A stretch of 11,992 nucleotides of DNA. It comes from Bacteroidota bacterium (lineage in GTDB: Bacteria; Bacteroidota; Bacteroidia; Bacteroidales; F082). Below the pieces are notes generated by a model. The model was not told where the DNA came from, did no database searches, and worked only from the letters and a program-made list of their open reading frames with translations. Made by a program: the position numbers and the translations under genes. The DNA lies in contig NYYH01000104.1 of assembly GCA_002686705.1 (NCBI GenBank), positions 1 through 11,992 of the forward strand, in the 5' to 3' direction. Position 1 is the stretch's first letter; each line of letters starts with the position of its first letter. This document shows positions 1 through 5,636 of the stretch, piece by piece.

Positions 1-70
1 CTGTATTTTCATTTGAGAATGCAAATCATAAAATCAGTGGAGCATCTTTAGAAAGTTTTTTTATCTGAAT

Positions 71-93
71 GTCCGTTTCTAACATTTACGGAC
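71..93. repeat. Inverted repeat GTCCGT-N11-ACGGAC, operator-like
   Basis: Two perfect 6-bp arms, GTCCGT (71-76) and ACGGAC (88-93), are separated by 11 bases. The same layout with one arm change (GCCCGT-N11-ACGGAC) occurs at 9771-9793, also upstream of a plus-strand gene. Shared arms and identical spacing suggest a binding or recombination site. No protein can be assigned. Confidence 0.5.
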
Positions 94-137
94 GCTCGTT
101 TCATTCCTGTTTATTCTACCATTCCAGTAATACCAAC

Positions 138-188
138 ACATAAGACATAGAGAACCAATAATATTATTCTCTTATGTCCGTTTTTTTT
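138..188 (+). terminator. Terminator-like hairpin with T-tract
   Basis: ACATAA (138-143) plus GAGAA (150-154) can pair with TTCTC-TTATGT (167-177) around a 6-nt bulge. A run of eight T follows at 181-188. The stem is A+T-rich, so efficiency is uncertain. It would end any transcript entering from the left, before the 284 operon. Confidence 0.45.
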
Positions 189-241
189 CGTATTCTACAA
201 AAAGAGACATAAATTTACTGGTTTTTTTTCTGATTTTTCAG

Positions 242-247
242 TATAAT
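242..247 (+). promoter_or_regulatory. -10 box (TATAAT) for the 284 operon
   Basis: A perfect TATAAT lies 36 bp before the first start codon. No good -35 hexamer sits at 16-18 bp; the area is T-rich. The promoter would need activation, or could be a weak constitutive one. Confidence 0.4.
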
Positions 248-283
248 TTTACTAAATTACAAATAAAAAATAGTGGAGGGAAA

Positions 284-583
284 ATGACTATTGCAAAATC
301 TATTTTGGAAACCCTAGCAGAATTGCAAGAAGGTTATAAAGATTTTGACGAAGTAACAGAAGAAATCCAAATACGCAAAATTGATTTCCAAATGGCAGAT
401 ACAATCAATGCCGACACTCACAAGATTTGCACGAAGATTTATAGAAGTTATGAAAAACTTATTGTGGATGATGAAAAGAAAAAAACTGAAATGGATGAAC
501 TTGCAGAAGTGCTAAAAATTATTGAGGCACGAGCACGAATAGGACACTCTCATAATCAACCAGATGATAAAAAGGAGAAATAA
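284..583 (+). CDS. Hypothetical 99-aa helical protein
   Basis: Product not recognised. The protein is charged and predicted helical throughout, with Glu/Lys-rich segments and no membrane segment or Cys cluster, so it is probably cytosolic. The start is supported by GGAGGG about 5 bases upstream. The stop overlaps the next start as TAATG, with AAGGAG just ahead, implying translational coupling. Its last 120 bp (residue 61 to stop, plus the RBS inside the final codons) are copied almost exactly at 907-1026. That makes it the upstream partner in a gene-insertion pattern. Confidence 0.75.
   Translation: MTIAKSILETLAELQEGYKDFDEVTEEIQIRKIDFQMADTINADTHKICTKIYRSYEKLIVDDEKKKTEMDELAEVLKIIEARARIGHSHNQPDDKKEK
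464..583 (+). repeat. 120-bp direct repeat, copy 1 (3' end of the 99-aa gene)
   Basis: This segment and 907-1026 align without gaps over 120 bp with three differences that I can see, all to T in the second copy. It includes the coding end, the AAGGAG RBS and the TAA stop. Confidence 0.9.
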
Positions 584-906
584 TGGCAAATGAAAATAGA
601 GCACAGAATTTTATAGCAAGTAAGGTGATGCAGATTTTTGCAAGAACATTAGACACCACCCTTGAAACTATTGAACTTGATGGAGAAAAAGGATTATTAC
701 ACGCTGGATTGGAAATGAACCTTAATCAATGTCTGATGCAAGGTGTAGACATTTTCATGGCATCGTTGTCTCCAGAGATGAAGTCGAAGTTTATGGAATT
801 TATGGATGAAGATGAGATGTATGGTAATTGGGATCTCTTTGCTAAATCAACTCCTCTCAGAAAGTTTTTTGGAGATTTTTATGATGAAGATGGAAATTTA
901 AGATAA
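583..906 (+). CDS. Hypothetical 107-aa acidic protein
   Basis: Product not recognised. It is soluble and Met- and Asp/Glu-rich, ending in an acidic stretch (FYDEDGNLR). Translation is coupled to the 99-aa gene through a 1-base TAATG overlap, and the RBS lies in the upstream gene. The gene is bracketed by the two copies of the 120-bp repeat, as though it was inserted together with the second copy. Soluble partner or phage accessory proteins are possible, but there is no direct evidence. Confidence 0.75.
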   Translation: MANENRAQNFIASKVMQIFARTLDTTLETIELDGEKGLLHAGLEMNLNQCLMQGVDIFMASLSPEMKSKFMEFMDEDEMYGNWDLFAKSTPLRKFFGDFYDEDGNLR

Positions 907-1026
907 GTGGATGATGAAAAGAAAAATACTGAATTGGATGAACTTGCAGAAGTGCTAAAAATTATTGAGGCACTAGCACGAATAGGACACTCTCATAATC
1001 AACCAGATGATAAAAAGGAGAAATAA
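907..1026 (+). repeat. 120-bp direct repeat, copy 2 (orphan gene tail, possible GTG-started 39-aa ORF)
   Basis: This is a duplicate of 464-583 placed directly after the stop of the 107-aa gene. It stays open in the original frame. It begins with GTG at 907 and would encode 39 residues ending IGHSHNQPDDKKEK if translated, but nothing upstream looks like an RBS. Its clear role is to supply AAGGAG ahead of the ATG at 1027. The frame has stayed intact despite three substitutions, so the copy is recent or selected. Confidence 0.8.
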
Positions 1027-1182
1027 ATGGACTGGACTAAATTAGAAACTAAATTATGGGGTTTTGATTTTTTATGGTTATGGGAAATCCTTGTGAGTAT
1101 CCTATCAAGTCCAATAACCACAAACATCTTACTTTTGCTGTTGTTGTCTGAGGTAGGAAAACTTATTAAAATGAGAAATTAA
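1027..1182 (+). CDS. Small 51-aa membrane protein
   Basis: A short frame from ATG at 1027 to TAA at 1180-1182. It has an aromatic, Trp-rich N-terminus (WGFDFLWLW near residues 11-19), one or two hydrophobic stretches (ILLLLLL around residues 35-41) and a basic tail (KLIKMRN). This suggests a small inner-membrane protein; a holin-like or toxin-like role is conceivable but unsupported. The RBS is AAGGAG inside the duplicated gene tail, and the stop is one base before the recombinase start at 1184. Confidence 0.6.
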   Translation: MDWTKLETKLWGFDFLWLWEILVSILSSPITTNILLLLLLSEVGKLIKMRN

Positions 1183-1183
1183 A

Positions 1184-1747
1184 ATGAGAAAGAAACCTTT
1201 TACTAAAAAAATGGTAGAGAGTTTGAGAAAAGTTTTGGCAGACAGACCAAGAGATTTGACTTTACTCAATTTTGGAATTGATACTTGCCTTCGTTCTCAA
1301 GATTTACTTTCTCTTCGGGTTTCTACAATCAAAACAGAATGGGGAGAATTACGAGAAACTTTTGATTGGAAACAAGGAAAGACAAACAGACCAGTTCGAT
1401 GCCAACTTTCTAAAAGCTCTTTGGATGCCTTTTTGAGATGGATTGATGTTACAGAAAAAGAAACCGAAGATTTCATATTTACTTCAGTTCGTGGTGGCAA
1501 TAAACCAATCTCAACAAAACAGATGAGAAGAATAATTGATGGATGGTGTGAAGAGATGAGTTGGGATAGAAATTATTTTGGAGCGCACTCATTACGAAAG
1601 GCAATTCCACACGCCATTTATTTGAAGAGTAGAGATTTGGCATCTTGCCGAATTTTGTTAGGTCACAAAAATCTTCAAAACACATCAGCATATTTGGGAG
1701 TTGAAGAAAATGATTGCTGGGATGCAGTACGCCAGTTCGGTTTCTAA
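1184..1747 (+). CDS. Tyrosine recombinase, catalytic domain only
   Basis: A site-specific tyrosine recombinase of the phage-integrase family, which breaks and rejoins DNA through a 3'-phosphotyrosine. All catalytic positions can be read: Arg37 in CLRSQDLLSL, Lys66 in the beta-hairpin (WKQGKTNRP), His135/Arg138 in HSLRKA, His161 in LLGHKNLQNTSAYL, and nucleophile Tyr170. At 187 aa it is much shorter than usual integrases (about 300-400 aa). It lacks the N-terminal SAM-like core-binding and arm-binding domains, as in some small integrases and fimbrial-switch recombinases. There is no excisionase beside it. It may resolve plasmid multimers, invert DNA, or insert elements; the repeats in this window are possible substrates, by inference only. 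Confidence 0.9.
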   Translation: MRKKPFTKKMVESLRKVLADRPRDLTLLNFGIDTCLRSQDLLSLRVSTIKTEWGELRETFDWKQGKTNRPVRCQLSKSSLDAFLRWIDVTEKETEDFIFTSVRGGNKPISTKQMRRIIDGWCEEMSWDRNYFGAHSLRKAIPHAIYLKSRDLASCRILLGHKNLQNTSAYLGVEENDCWDAVRQFGF

Positions 1748-1764
1748 AAACCTACCTTCTATGT
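1746..1764 (+). repeat. 19-bp dispersed repeat, copy 1
   Basis: AAAAACCTACC(T)TCTATGT recurs with one change (C for the bracketed T) at 9379-9397. Copy 1 overlaps the recombinase stop and lies before the 1809 gene. Its purpose is unknown. Confidence 0.6.
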
Positions 1765-1808
1765 AAAGAATTAAGAAAAAAAAACGACCGATTGAATAAG
1801 GAGAATTT

Positions 1809-2213
1809 ATGGCTAAATCATTTAGTGAATACTCTACACTAGGGAAAAGAATTATAATTGGTATTTGGGTAATTTTAGGTGTTGTTGTGGTCATAATCAT
1901 TATCGCAGTCATCTCGTCAAACGATAAAAAGAAGGTAGCAGAAAAAAAACGACTGATGTCTGAAGTCAAATGTAATTCAGCAGTAAAGAGTAATTTGAAA
2001 GCACCTGAATCAGCAGATTTTGCAGACCCTCTTGATGGGGTTGCCTCTGTAATCACAGAACAGGATGATAATTCAGTGACCTATGATTTCGTATCTTATG
2101 TAGATGCAAAGAATGATTTAGGAGTCAAATTACGGAAAAAGTTCATATGTCGTATTCAATATAATATTGGTGTAGAAAATTGGTCAATCATAAAACTGAA
2201 TTGGGTCAAATAA
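1809..2213 (+). CDS. Single-pass membrane protein with conserved extracytoplasmic domain
   Basis: 134 aa. Residues about 14-36 are a strongly hydrophobic segment (WVILGVVVVIIIIAVI) followed by a Lys-rich stretch. The C-terminal part has the pattern C-x-SAVKSNLKAPESADF, then FVSYVDAKNDLGVKLRKKFIC and a closing W. I recognise this as a small domain found in many plasmid, phage and proteobacterial membrane proteins of unknown role, with 'LKSPSSAKF' and 'VDAQNxFGAxxR' hallmarks. Start supported by AAGGAG 5-6 bases upstream. It is the last gene of the first plus-strand group. Confidence 0.75.
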   Translation: MAKSFSEYSTLGKRIIIGIWVILGVVVVIIIIAVISSNDKKKVAEKKRLMSEVKCNSAVKSNLKAPESADFADPLDGVASVITEQDDNSVTYDFVSYVDAKNDLGVKLRKKFICRIQYNIGVENWSIIKLNWVK

Positions 2214-2290
2214 ACATCACATGAAACGAACCCATAGAATAAAGATAATACACCTTCCAATCATCACGAAATAATCCTACCTAAATAGAA

Positions 2291-2324
2291 GTAGATTGAG
2301 AGTGTTGCAACATTCTCCCTCTAC
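2291..2324 (+). terminator. Hairpin around TGTTGCAACA, possible terminator
   Basis: GTAGA (2291-2295) pairs with TCTAC (2320-2324). After a 2-base mismatch GAGAGTGTTG pairs with CAACATTCTC, including one G-T. The centre TGTTGCAACA is a perfect palindrome. Pyrimidine-rich CTACCTTTTCTTT follows, not a pure T tract. It could end the 284-2213 transcript or be a protein site. Confidence 0.4.
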
Positions 2325-2360
2325 CTACCTTTTCTTTATCATTTGTGTCTGGAAAAACTC

Positions 2361-2406
2361 GTTTGAGTGTTTCGTCTTCCTTGTTCCTTGCATGAAACAC
2401 TCAAAC
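2361..2406. repeat. Perfect 13-bp inverted repeat with tandem heptamer loop
   Basis: GTTTGAGTGTTTC (2361-2373) and GAAACACTCAAAC (2394-2406) are perfect reverse complements, 20 bases apart. The loop contains TTCCTTG twice in tandem (2377-2390). No T tract follows, so this is not an ordinary terminator. Replication or transfer origin, recombination site or operator are options. Confidence 0.7.
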
Positions 2407-2446
2407 AATATTACAGATCAATGAAGAAAAGATGGTTTTAGACACA

Positions 2447-2455
2447 TTATTCACA
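2447..2455 (+). promoter_or_regulatory. DnaA-box match TTATTCACA
   Basis: Perfect fit to the TTATNCACA consensus, lying 28 bp before the 2484 gene and just after the inverted repeat. A single 9-mer match is weak evidence by itself. Confidence 0.3.
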
Positions 2456-2483
2456 AATGGAGATTTTATGAAGGGTAGGAAAA

Positions 2484-3038
2484 ATGGAACTCTACAAAAC
2501 CAAAAGACCAAAACGATTACCTAAAAATAATCACACTTACTTTTATTCAGTTCAGTTTCCACGAGCAAATAGTCCTGCAAATGAAAAAGTGCTCATTGTG
2601 CCTTTTCGTGGTTTCACATATTACGATGTGAAAGAATTTTATGAACTGCAAAGTGAATGTGGTGCATTACTAAAATATGGAATCGGCAAAGGTCTATCAT
2701 GCCGAGTAAAACGAATTGACGGAGAAGAAGTGAAAGCATCTTTAGATAGTGAAATTGTTGCAGAAAAATTGAGGAACTTGACTAATGACTTTGATGCACT
2801 CAATAAGTTAATTCCAAAAGAAATCACTAAAGCAGATTTGTCTTTATGGTTTGAATATGAAGAATCCAGAAGAGAAGAACATAGTGAAGATTTGTTCCAA
2901 GAAATTCCTTTGGAACAATTATCAGAAGAAAAGTTTTTTATGAAGACAATAGAACAGAATTATCCTGGGCTAGCAAAAACAATAAACAAAGATTACAAGA
3001 AGTTTAGAAAGAACAAACCAACAATTGGTTTGGTATAA
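2484..3038 (+). CDS. Hypothetical 184-aa protein
   Basis: Product not recognised. The N-terminus is basic (KTKRPKRLPKNN), then comes a mixed strand/helix region with YFYSVQFPRA and VPFRGFTYYDVKEF, an acidic middle (EYEESRREEHSEDLF), and a basic end (KDYKKFRKNK). This composition suits a soluble nucleic-acid-associated protein, but no motif proves it. The RBS is poor (GGTAGGAAAA before ATG), and an 18-codon frame from 2468 overlaps the start. It is followed 9 bases later by the next gene. Confidence 0.7.
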   Translation: MELYKTKRPKRLPKNNHTYFYSVQFPRANSPANEKVLIVPFRGFTYYDVKEFYELQSECGALLKYGIGKGLSCRVKRIDGEEVKASLDSEIVAEKLRNLTNDFDALNKLIPKEITKADLSLWFEYEESRREEHSEDLFQEIPLEQLSEEKFFMKTIEQNYPGLAKTINKDYKKFRKNKPTIGLV

Positions 3039-3047
3039 AGGAGATGT

Positions 3048-3596
3048 ATGTATTCATTCAGAACTTTTGTTGAGAAAATATTTGACGGGCAGTTTATCCG
3101 TAAATCTCCACAAGATGAAGCATTGGAAGTTCTACAAACATTTGGAAAGATGGTTGATAGCAGAAAGGTGAGAGATAATAAAATCACTTTGAGGAAAAAT
3201 GTCTATGCATTGGTAAAAAGACCGATGACTGCTAAAAATACTGGATACATAATTGTAAAGGTGAATGAAGACGATACTGATGTAATGCAAAATAATGAAG
3301 TTTCATCAAAAGTTATTTGGAATTATGGCGGTAATGATTTCAGCAAAGGAGACAACATACACATTTCTATTGATGATGTTTATGCGGTTTCAGAAGACAA
3401 CAAGAGATTTTACATAGTTTATCCTCCTGCAAAGAGTATGAATGTGCCTTTGGAAATGCCAAGTGATGATGATGAAAAGTATGACGATGAAAAAGATAAT
3501 GACGATGAAAAAGATAATGACGATGAAAAAGATAATGAAACAAAACAGGATAAGGATGCAAATGCATTTCTAGCAAAAATAAAATCAGCAGCATAA
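3048..3596 (+). CDS. Hypothetical 182-aa protein with acidic hexapeptide-repeat tail
   Basis: Product not recognised. Residues 1 to about 135 look like a compact, strand-rich soluble domain (ITLRKNVYALVKR, GYIIVKVNEDDTD, RFYIVYPP). Residues about 140-170 are a highly acidic linker with three consecutive DDEKDN units and a degenerate earlier one, then a short helix-like end (AFLAKIKSAA). Acidic tails like this occur in ssDNA-binding proteins and in DNA mimics, but no OB-fold signature is recognisable. RBS AAAGGAG, 5 bases ahead of ATG, overlaps the previous stop. Confidence 0.75.
   Translation: MYSFRTFVEKIFDGQFIRKSPQDEALEVLQTFGKMVDSRKVRDNKITLRKNVYALVKRPMTAKNTGYIIVKVNEDDTDVMQNNEVSSKVIWNYGGNDFSKGDNIHISIDDVYAVSEDNKRFYIVYPPAKSMNVPLEMPSDDDEKYDDEKDNDDEKDNDDEKDNETKQDKDANAFLAKIKSAA
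3483..3536 (+). repeat. Three perfect 18-bp tandem repeats
   Basis: The unit GACGATGAAAAAGATAAT occurs at 3483-3500, 3501-3518 and 3519-3536 without change, in frame, encoding DDEKDN three times. Perfect identity points to recent slippage and a likely variable copy number. Confidence 0.95.
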
Positions 3597-3608
3597 TGAA
3601 GGAAGAAG

Positions 3609-3761
3609 ATGCCAAATCAAATTACAAAAATAGAAGTACGAGTTGAGATTGAGAAAAATAAAACACAGATGATAAAGAAAATGATTGATACATTCCAAAA
3701 ACAACTTTCACAATTATCGTTCAAGGATGTGAATGTTGTTTCAGTAAAAGAAGTTAGATAA
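3609..3761 (+). CDS. Small 50-aa hypothetical protein
   Basis: ATG at 3609 follows GAAGGAAGAAG, a good RBS. The product alternates strand-like (TKIEVRVEIEK), helix-like (QMIKKMIDTFQKQLSQL) and strand-like (KDVNVVSVKEVR) segments. This beta-alpha-beta profile suits a tiny folded domain. It is the third gene of the 2484 group, and its stop lies 17 bases from the stop of the convergent 3779 gene. Function unknown. Confidence 0.6.
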   Translation: MPNQITKIEVRVEIEKNKTQMIKKMIDTFQKQLSQLSFKDVNVVSVKEVR

Positions 3762-3778
3762 TCAATTATTCGTCTTAA

Positions 3779-4216
3779 TTATCCAAATATTTTGCAAAAT
3801 CCATAATAATTACTATTCATTGGCACTCCAAGTATTTGAATATTACGGTCATATGTTGCTGGGAACATATTCTTATTGTCTTTGTTTGTTGTATAATAAA
3901 TGAGAAGTGTATGGACAGCAGAAACATCTTGTTCAATAAACATCAAACCGATTGAAGTCGGATACACTGCCAAATCTCCACTTCCGACATTGGCAATAAT
4001 CCTTGCAGTATTATTTTCAAGATTGATGCTGTCCAGTATAATTTCAACATTAAATTTATTATCAGTTTCTTTTCCCCATAAATTTTTTTCATAAGTATAA
4101 ATTTCACCTTCTATCCATTTACATTTTATTGTTTTTGCAGAAAATATTGGATTTTTAGCGAAGATGCTTACACCGATTGTGAGAAATAATGTGATTGAGA
4201 TAATTATTTTTTTCAT
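3779..4216 (-). CDS. Secreted 145-aa hypothetical protein
   Basis: The first 20 residues form a typical Sec signal (MKKIIISITLFLTIGVSIFA, then KN), predicting export to the periplasm or outside. The mature part is strand-rich with two Cys (C32, C141) that could pair. Family not recognised. RBS AAGGA is 7 bases upstream, within a 29-bp sequence duplicated 172 bp away, after the stop of the 4422 gene. It is the last gene of the minus-strand group. Confidence 0.75.
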   Translation of the reverse strand: MKKIIISITLFLTIGVSIFAKNPIFSAKTIKCKWIEGEIYTYEKNLWGKETDNKFNVEIILDSINLENNTARIIANVGSGDLAVYPTSIGLMFIEQDVSAVHTLLIYYTTNKDNKNMFPATYDRNIQILGVPMNSNYYGFCKIFG

Positions 4217-4223
4217 ATTTTTT

Positions 4224-4252
4224 CCTTATGATAGAGATGAAATAATCAATCA
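4224..4252 (-). repeat. 29-bp direct repeat, copy 1
   Basis: Matches 4396-4424 over 29 bp with one difference (A/T). On the minus strand this copy ends in AAGGA, the RBS of the 3779-4216 gene. The two copies bracket a rep-tail fragment. Confidence 0.9.
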
Positions 4253-4266
4253 AGGATACGAAATGA

Positions 4267-4392
4267 TTATTCATTTGATAAAGACATTCCTACAGGTGCT
4301 TCAGAAGAGTTATCCTTTCTCGTTGTTAGTGGTTTGAGTTCCGATGTAATCCACGCTATGGGGCACCTAATCTATGGGAATGTCTTTATCAT
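4267..4392 (-). pseudogene. Fragment of a rep-like gene C-terminus
   Basis: Read on the minus strand it gives MIKTFP-stop-IRCPIAWITSELK, matching the Rep-like protein at residues near 255-275, then PLTTRKDNSSEAPVGMSLSNE and a stop. The later part differs from the local rep but still aligns loosely (PVGMSLSNE against PTKNILSKQ), so it probably came from a related rep, not only from this one. The in-frame TAG replaces CAG. No start region remains, so this is a remnant. Confidence 0.7.
4276..4391. repeat. 15-bp perfect terminal inverted repeat around the rep fragment
   Basis: TGATAAAGACATTCC (4276-4290) is the reverse complement of 4377-4391, and just inside AGGTGC (4294-4299) pairs with GCACCT (4363-4368). 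The result is a 116-bp fold-back unit. The right end is ordinary rep sequence, while the left end is not found in the local rep, so the symmetry is unexpected. It could act as an intergenic RNA stem-loop or be the trace of an inverted copying event. Confidence 0.7.
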
Positions 4393-4394
4393 CA
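4331..4394 (-). repeat. Duplicated rep 3' tail, copy C (partial)
   Basis: 64 bp similar to 5951-6015 of rep and to 5189-5252 of copy B, with a handful of substitutions and one base missing. Copies B and C both begin at GATGATAAAGACATTCC on the minus strand and share an extra GAT before it that rep lacks. Confidence 0.85.
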
Positions 4395-4395
4395 T

Positions 4396-4424
4396 CCTTA
4401 TGAAAGAGATGAAATAATCAATCA
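4396..4424 (-). repeat. 29-bp direct repeat, copy 2
   Basis: Partner of 4224-4252. On the minus strand it starts with the TGA stop of the 228-aa gene and also ends in AAGGA. There it leads into the rep-tail remnant instead of a gene. Confidence 0.9.
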
Positions 4425-5108
4425 TCCTTTGTTATAATCACCATTTCTTACTTTCTCTAAGATTTGCCGTACTCGTTGTCTGCTTATGCTAAAATGAGCT
4501 CCAATTTCTGCCAATGTCAATTCTTGTTTTATTCTCATCTCTACGATTTCTTTTAATCTTCCTGTTGATTTTGTTAATGCTCTAATCATATTTTGATTAT
4601 CCTTATCTCTATCTAAAGTTGCACTTGCTTTTTTAAACATTTCCTTAGGAAGTTGATGACCTAGGTCAGGTTTGATGTTTGTTTTAAACACTCCTTTTTT
4701 CCAATCTCGTATAATCGTGGATACTTGAGAATGATAAATTATCCTATCTTTTAAATTTCTAAAACCATCTCTATTAACAATTTTTGAAATACTGTTACGA
4801 TTGTATCCCTCTAAGTGTAATTCAATAACTCTTTTGGCAAGGGCTGGGTTTTTTTCACACAGACGCATCCTTCCTTCAACTCGGACTTTTCCAGCTCGGC
4901 TGTGTGTTTTGATTCTCTTTCCTTTTCGCATTCCAGTTTCATGCTGAATTTTTCGTGTTTCTAACATTAGCTTTGCCCGTTCCTTCGCAGATTCTGAACG
5001 TTCCAGTTTAAGTTCAAGTTTTACCCTTTCCAGTTCAACTTCCAATCTTTTGTTCTCTTTTAACGCATCATCTAATTTTTTTTGTATTTTCTCTAAACCA
5101 TTATTCAT
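4422..5108 (-). CDS. Coiled-coil protein with recombinase-type HTH and sigma-70 region-4-like HTH
   Basis: 228 aa. Residues about 3-56 are a heptad-rich coiled coil, followed by a very basic stretch (RKGKRIKTHSRAGK, 61-74). Residues about 86-138 (ALAKRVIELHLEGYNRNSIS..., HSQVSTIIRDWKKG) resemble the HTH/recombinase segment of large serine recombinases, without any serine catalytic domain. Residues about 184-222 (RLKEIVEMR, LTLAEIGAHFSISRQRVRQIL) match the sigma-70 region 4 HTH that contacts -35 DNA; region 2 is absent. A DNA-binding transcription regulator or partition/replication accessory protein is likely. RBS GGAGGAG is excellent and lies in the duplicated rep tail, whose stop overlaps this start as ATGA. 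Confidence 0.8.
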   Translation of the reverse strand: MNNGLEKIQKKLDDALKENKRLEVELERVKLELKLERSESAKERAKLMLETRKIQHETGMRKGKRIKTHSRAGKVRVEGRMRLCEKNPALAKRVIELHLEGYNRNSISKIVNRDGFRNLKDRIIYHSQVSTIIRDWKKGVFKTNIKPDLGHQLPKEMFKKASATLDRDKDNQNMIRALTKSTGRLKEIVEMRIKQELTLAEIGAHFSISRQRVRQILEKVRNGDYNKG

Positions 5109-5135
5109 TTTATCTCCTCCTTGTTCTTCATTTTA

Positions 5136-5252
5136 TTCATAAATGCTTGTGCCTGTTTAGACAAAATATTCTTGGTGGGTTGTCCCTCGTTTTGAGTTCC
5201 GATGTAATCCAAGCTATCGGGCATCTAATCTTTGGGAATGTCTTTATCATCA
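5136..5252 (-). repeat. Duplicated rep 3' tail, copy B (with 34-bp deletion)
   Basis: Near-identical to 5865-6015 except for a 34-bp deletion (missing 5918-5951) and scattered substitutions. The deletion shifts the frame. The distal part still reads GQPTKNILSKQAQAFM in the rep frame and runs to a TGA overlapping the next ATG. The first part, read in another frame, supplies the last residues (KDIPKD) of the 5225 protein. Confidence 0.9.
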
Positions 5253-5611
5253 TCTTTTGATTTTTCTTTTACCCTCATATTCTGTTTGACTACCCGTATC
5301 AACCATTCTTGGTCTTCTTTTGTAGTTTCTATTCCATCATCTTTTCTTCTTTGTATAATTTTTCCCAACTCAATCAATTCATTTTCTATTTTGTGTGCAT
5401 CTTTAGAAAGTATTTCAAACTCAAATTCATCTAACATTGATTGAAGTTTAATTTTATTTTCATCAGGTATTTGTTCTTGTTCTCTATCCTTCTTTTCCTG
5501 TTCTTCTTCTTTTGCTAAGTCATCTCTAAAAAGAAATGAATGGATAAATTTATCAAAATTTGACTGATGTTTGCCTTCTGTTGTTTCATCTTTGTGTTTG
5601 AATGGTTCCAT
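5225..5611 (-). CDS. Acidic coiled cytosolic domain, probably the 3' half of a frameshifted membrane protein
   Basis: The frame is open from 5761, but upstream codons overlap the 69-aa membrane ORF. ATG at 5611 is the first sensible Met and has no RBS. The protein is hydrophilic and charged (DDLAKEEEQEKKDREQEQ) and helical, with a basic stretch (RVVKQNMRVKEKSK). Removing one T from the T9 run at 5642-5650 joins it to the membrane ORF as one protein of about 206 aa: two membrane segments, then a cytosolic helical domain. The last residues (DDDKDIPKD) are encoded by the copied rep tail in a foreign frame, so the original C-terminus may be lost. Family not recognised. Confidence 0.6.
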   Translation of the reverse strand: MEPFKHKDETTEGKHQSNFDKFIHSFLFRDDLAKEEEQEKKDREQEQIPDENKIKLQSMLDEFEFEILSKDAHKIENELIELGKIIQRRKDDGIETTKEDQEWLIRVVKQNMRVKEKSKDDDKDIPKD

Positions 5612-5636
5612 GTCAGAAATGGATTTATCAAAATTT

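Larger units (their letters stand above)
1..283. other. Non-coding upstream region of the first operon
   Basis: No convincing gene is seen here. The stretch is A+T-rich with long T runs. It contains an inverted repeat (71-93), a terminator-like hairpin (138-188) and a perfect TATAAT (242-247) before the first gene. The first 60 bases may be the trailing end of something outside the window, but no reading frame supports that. Confidence 0.7.
2214..2483. other. 270-bp non-coding region with inverted repeats and a DnaA-box match
   Basis: No supported gene is present. The region holds a hairpin (2291-2324), a perfect 13-bp inverted repeat with a tandem heptamer in its loop (2361-2406), and TTATTCACA (2447-2455). 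The short frames here have no RBS, except ATG at 2468, which follows GGAG and reads only 18 codons in another frame through the start of the next gene. Confidence 0.6.

Noticed and set aside
2221..2274. 17-codon ORF beginning MKRTHRIK
   Set aside because: No RBS and no supporting context.
2468..2524. 18-codon ORF after GGAG overlapping the 2484 gene start
   Set aside because: It could be a leader peptide, but it is very short, in another frame, has no stop/start coupling with the gene, and its codons mirror the basic start of the real gene.
3483..3536. 18-bp tandem repeats as replication iterons
   Set aside because: They are in frame inside a coding tail and lie away from rep; coding slippage explains them.
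3367..3615. Minus-strand His-rich ORF opposite the acidic repeat
   Set aside because: It is the antisense shadow of GAT/GAA repeats (giving HRHYLF repeats) and has no RBS.
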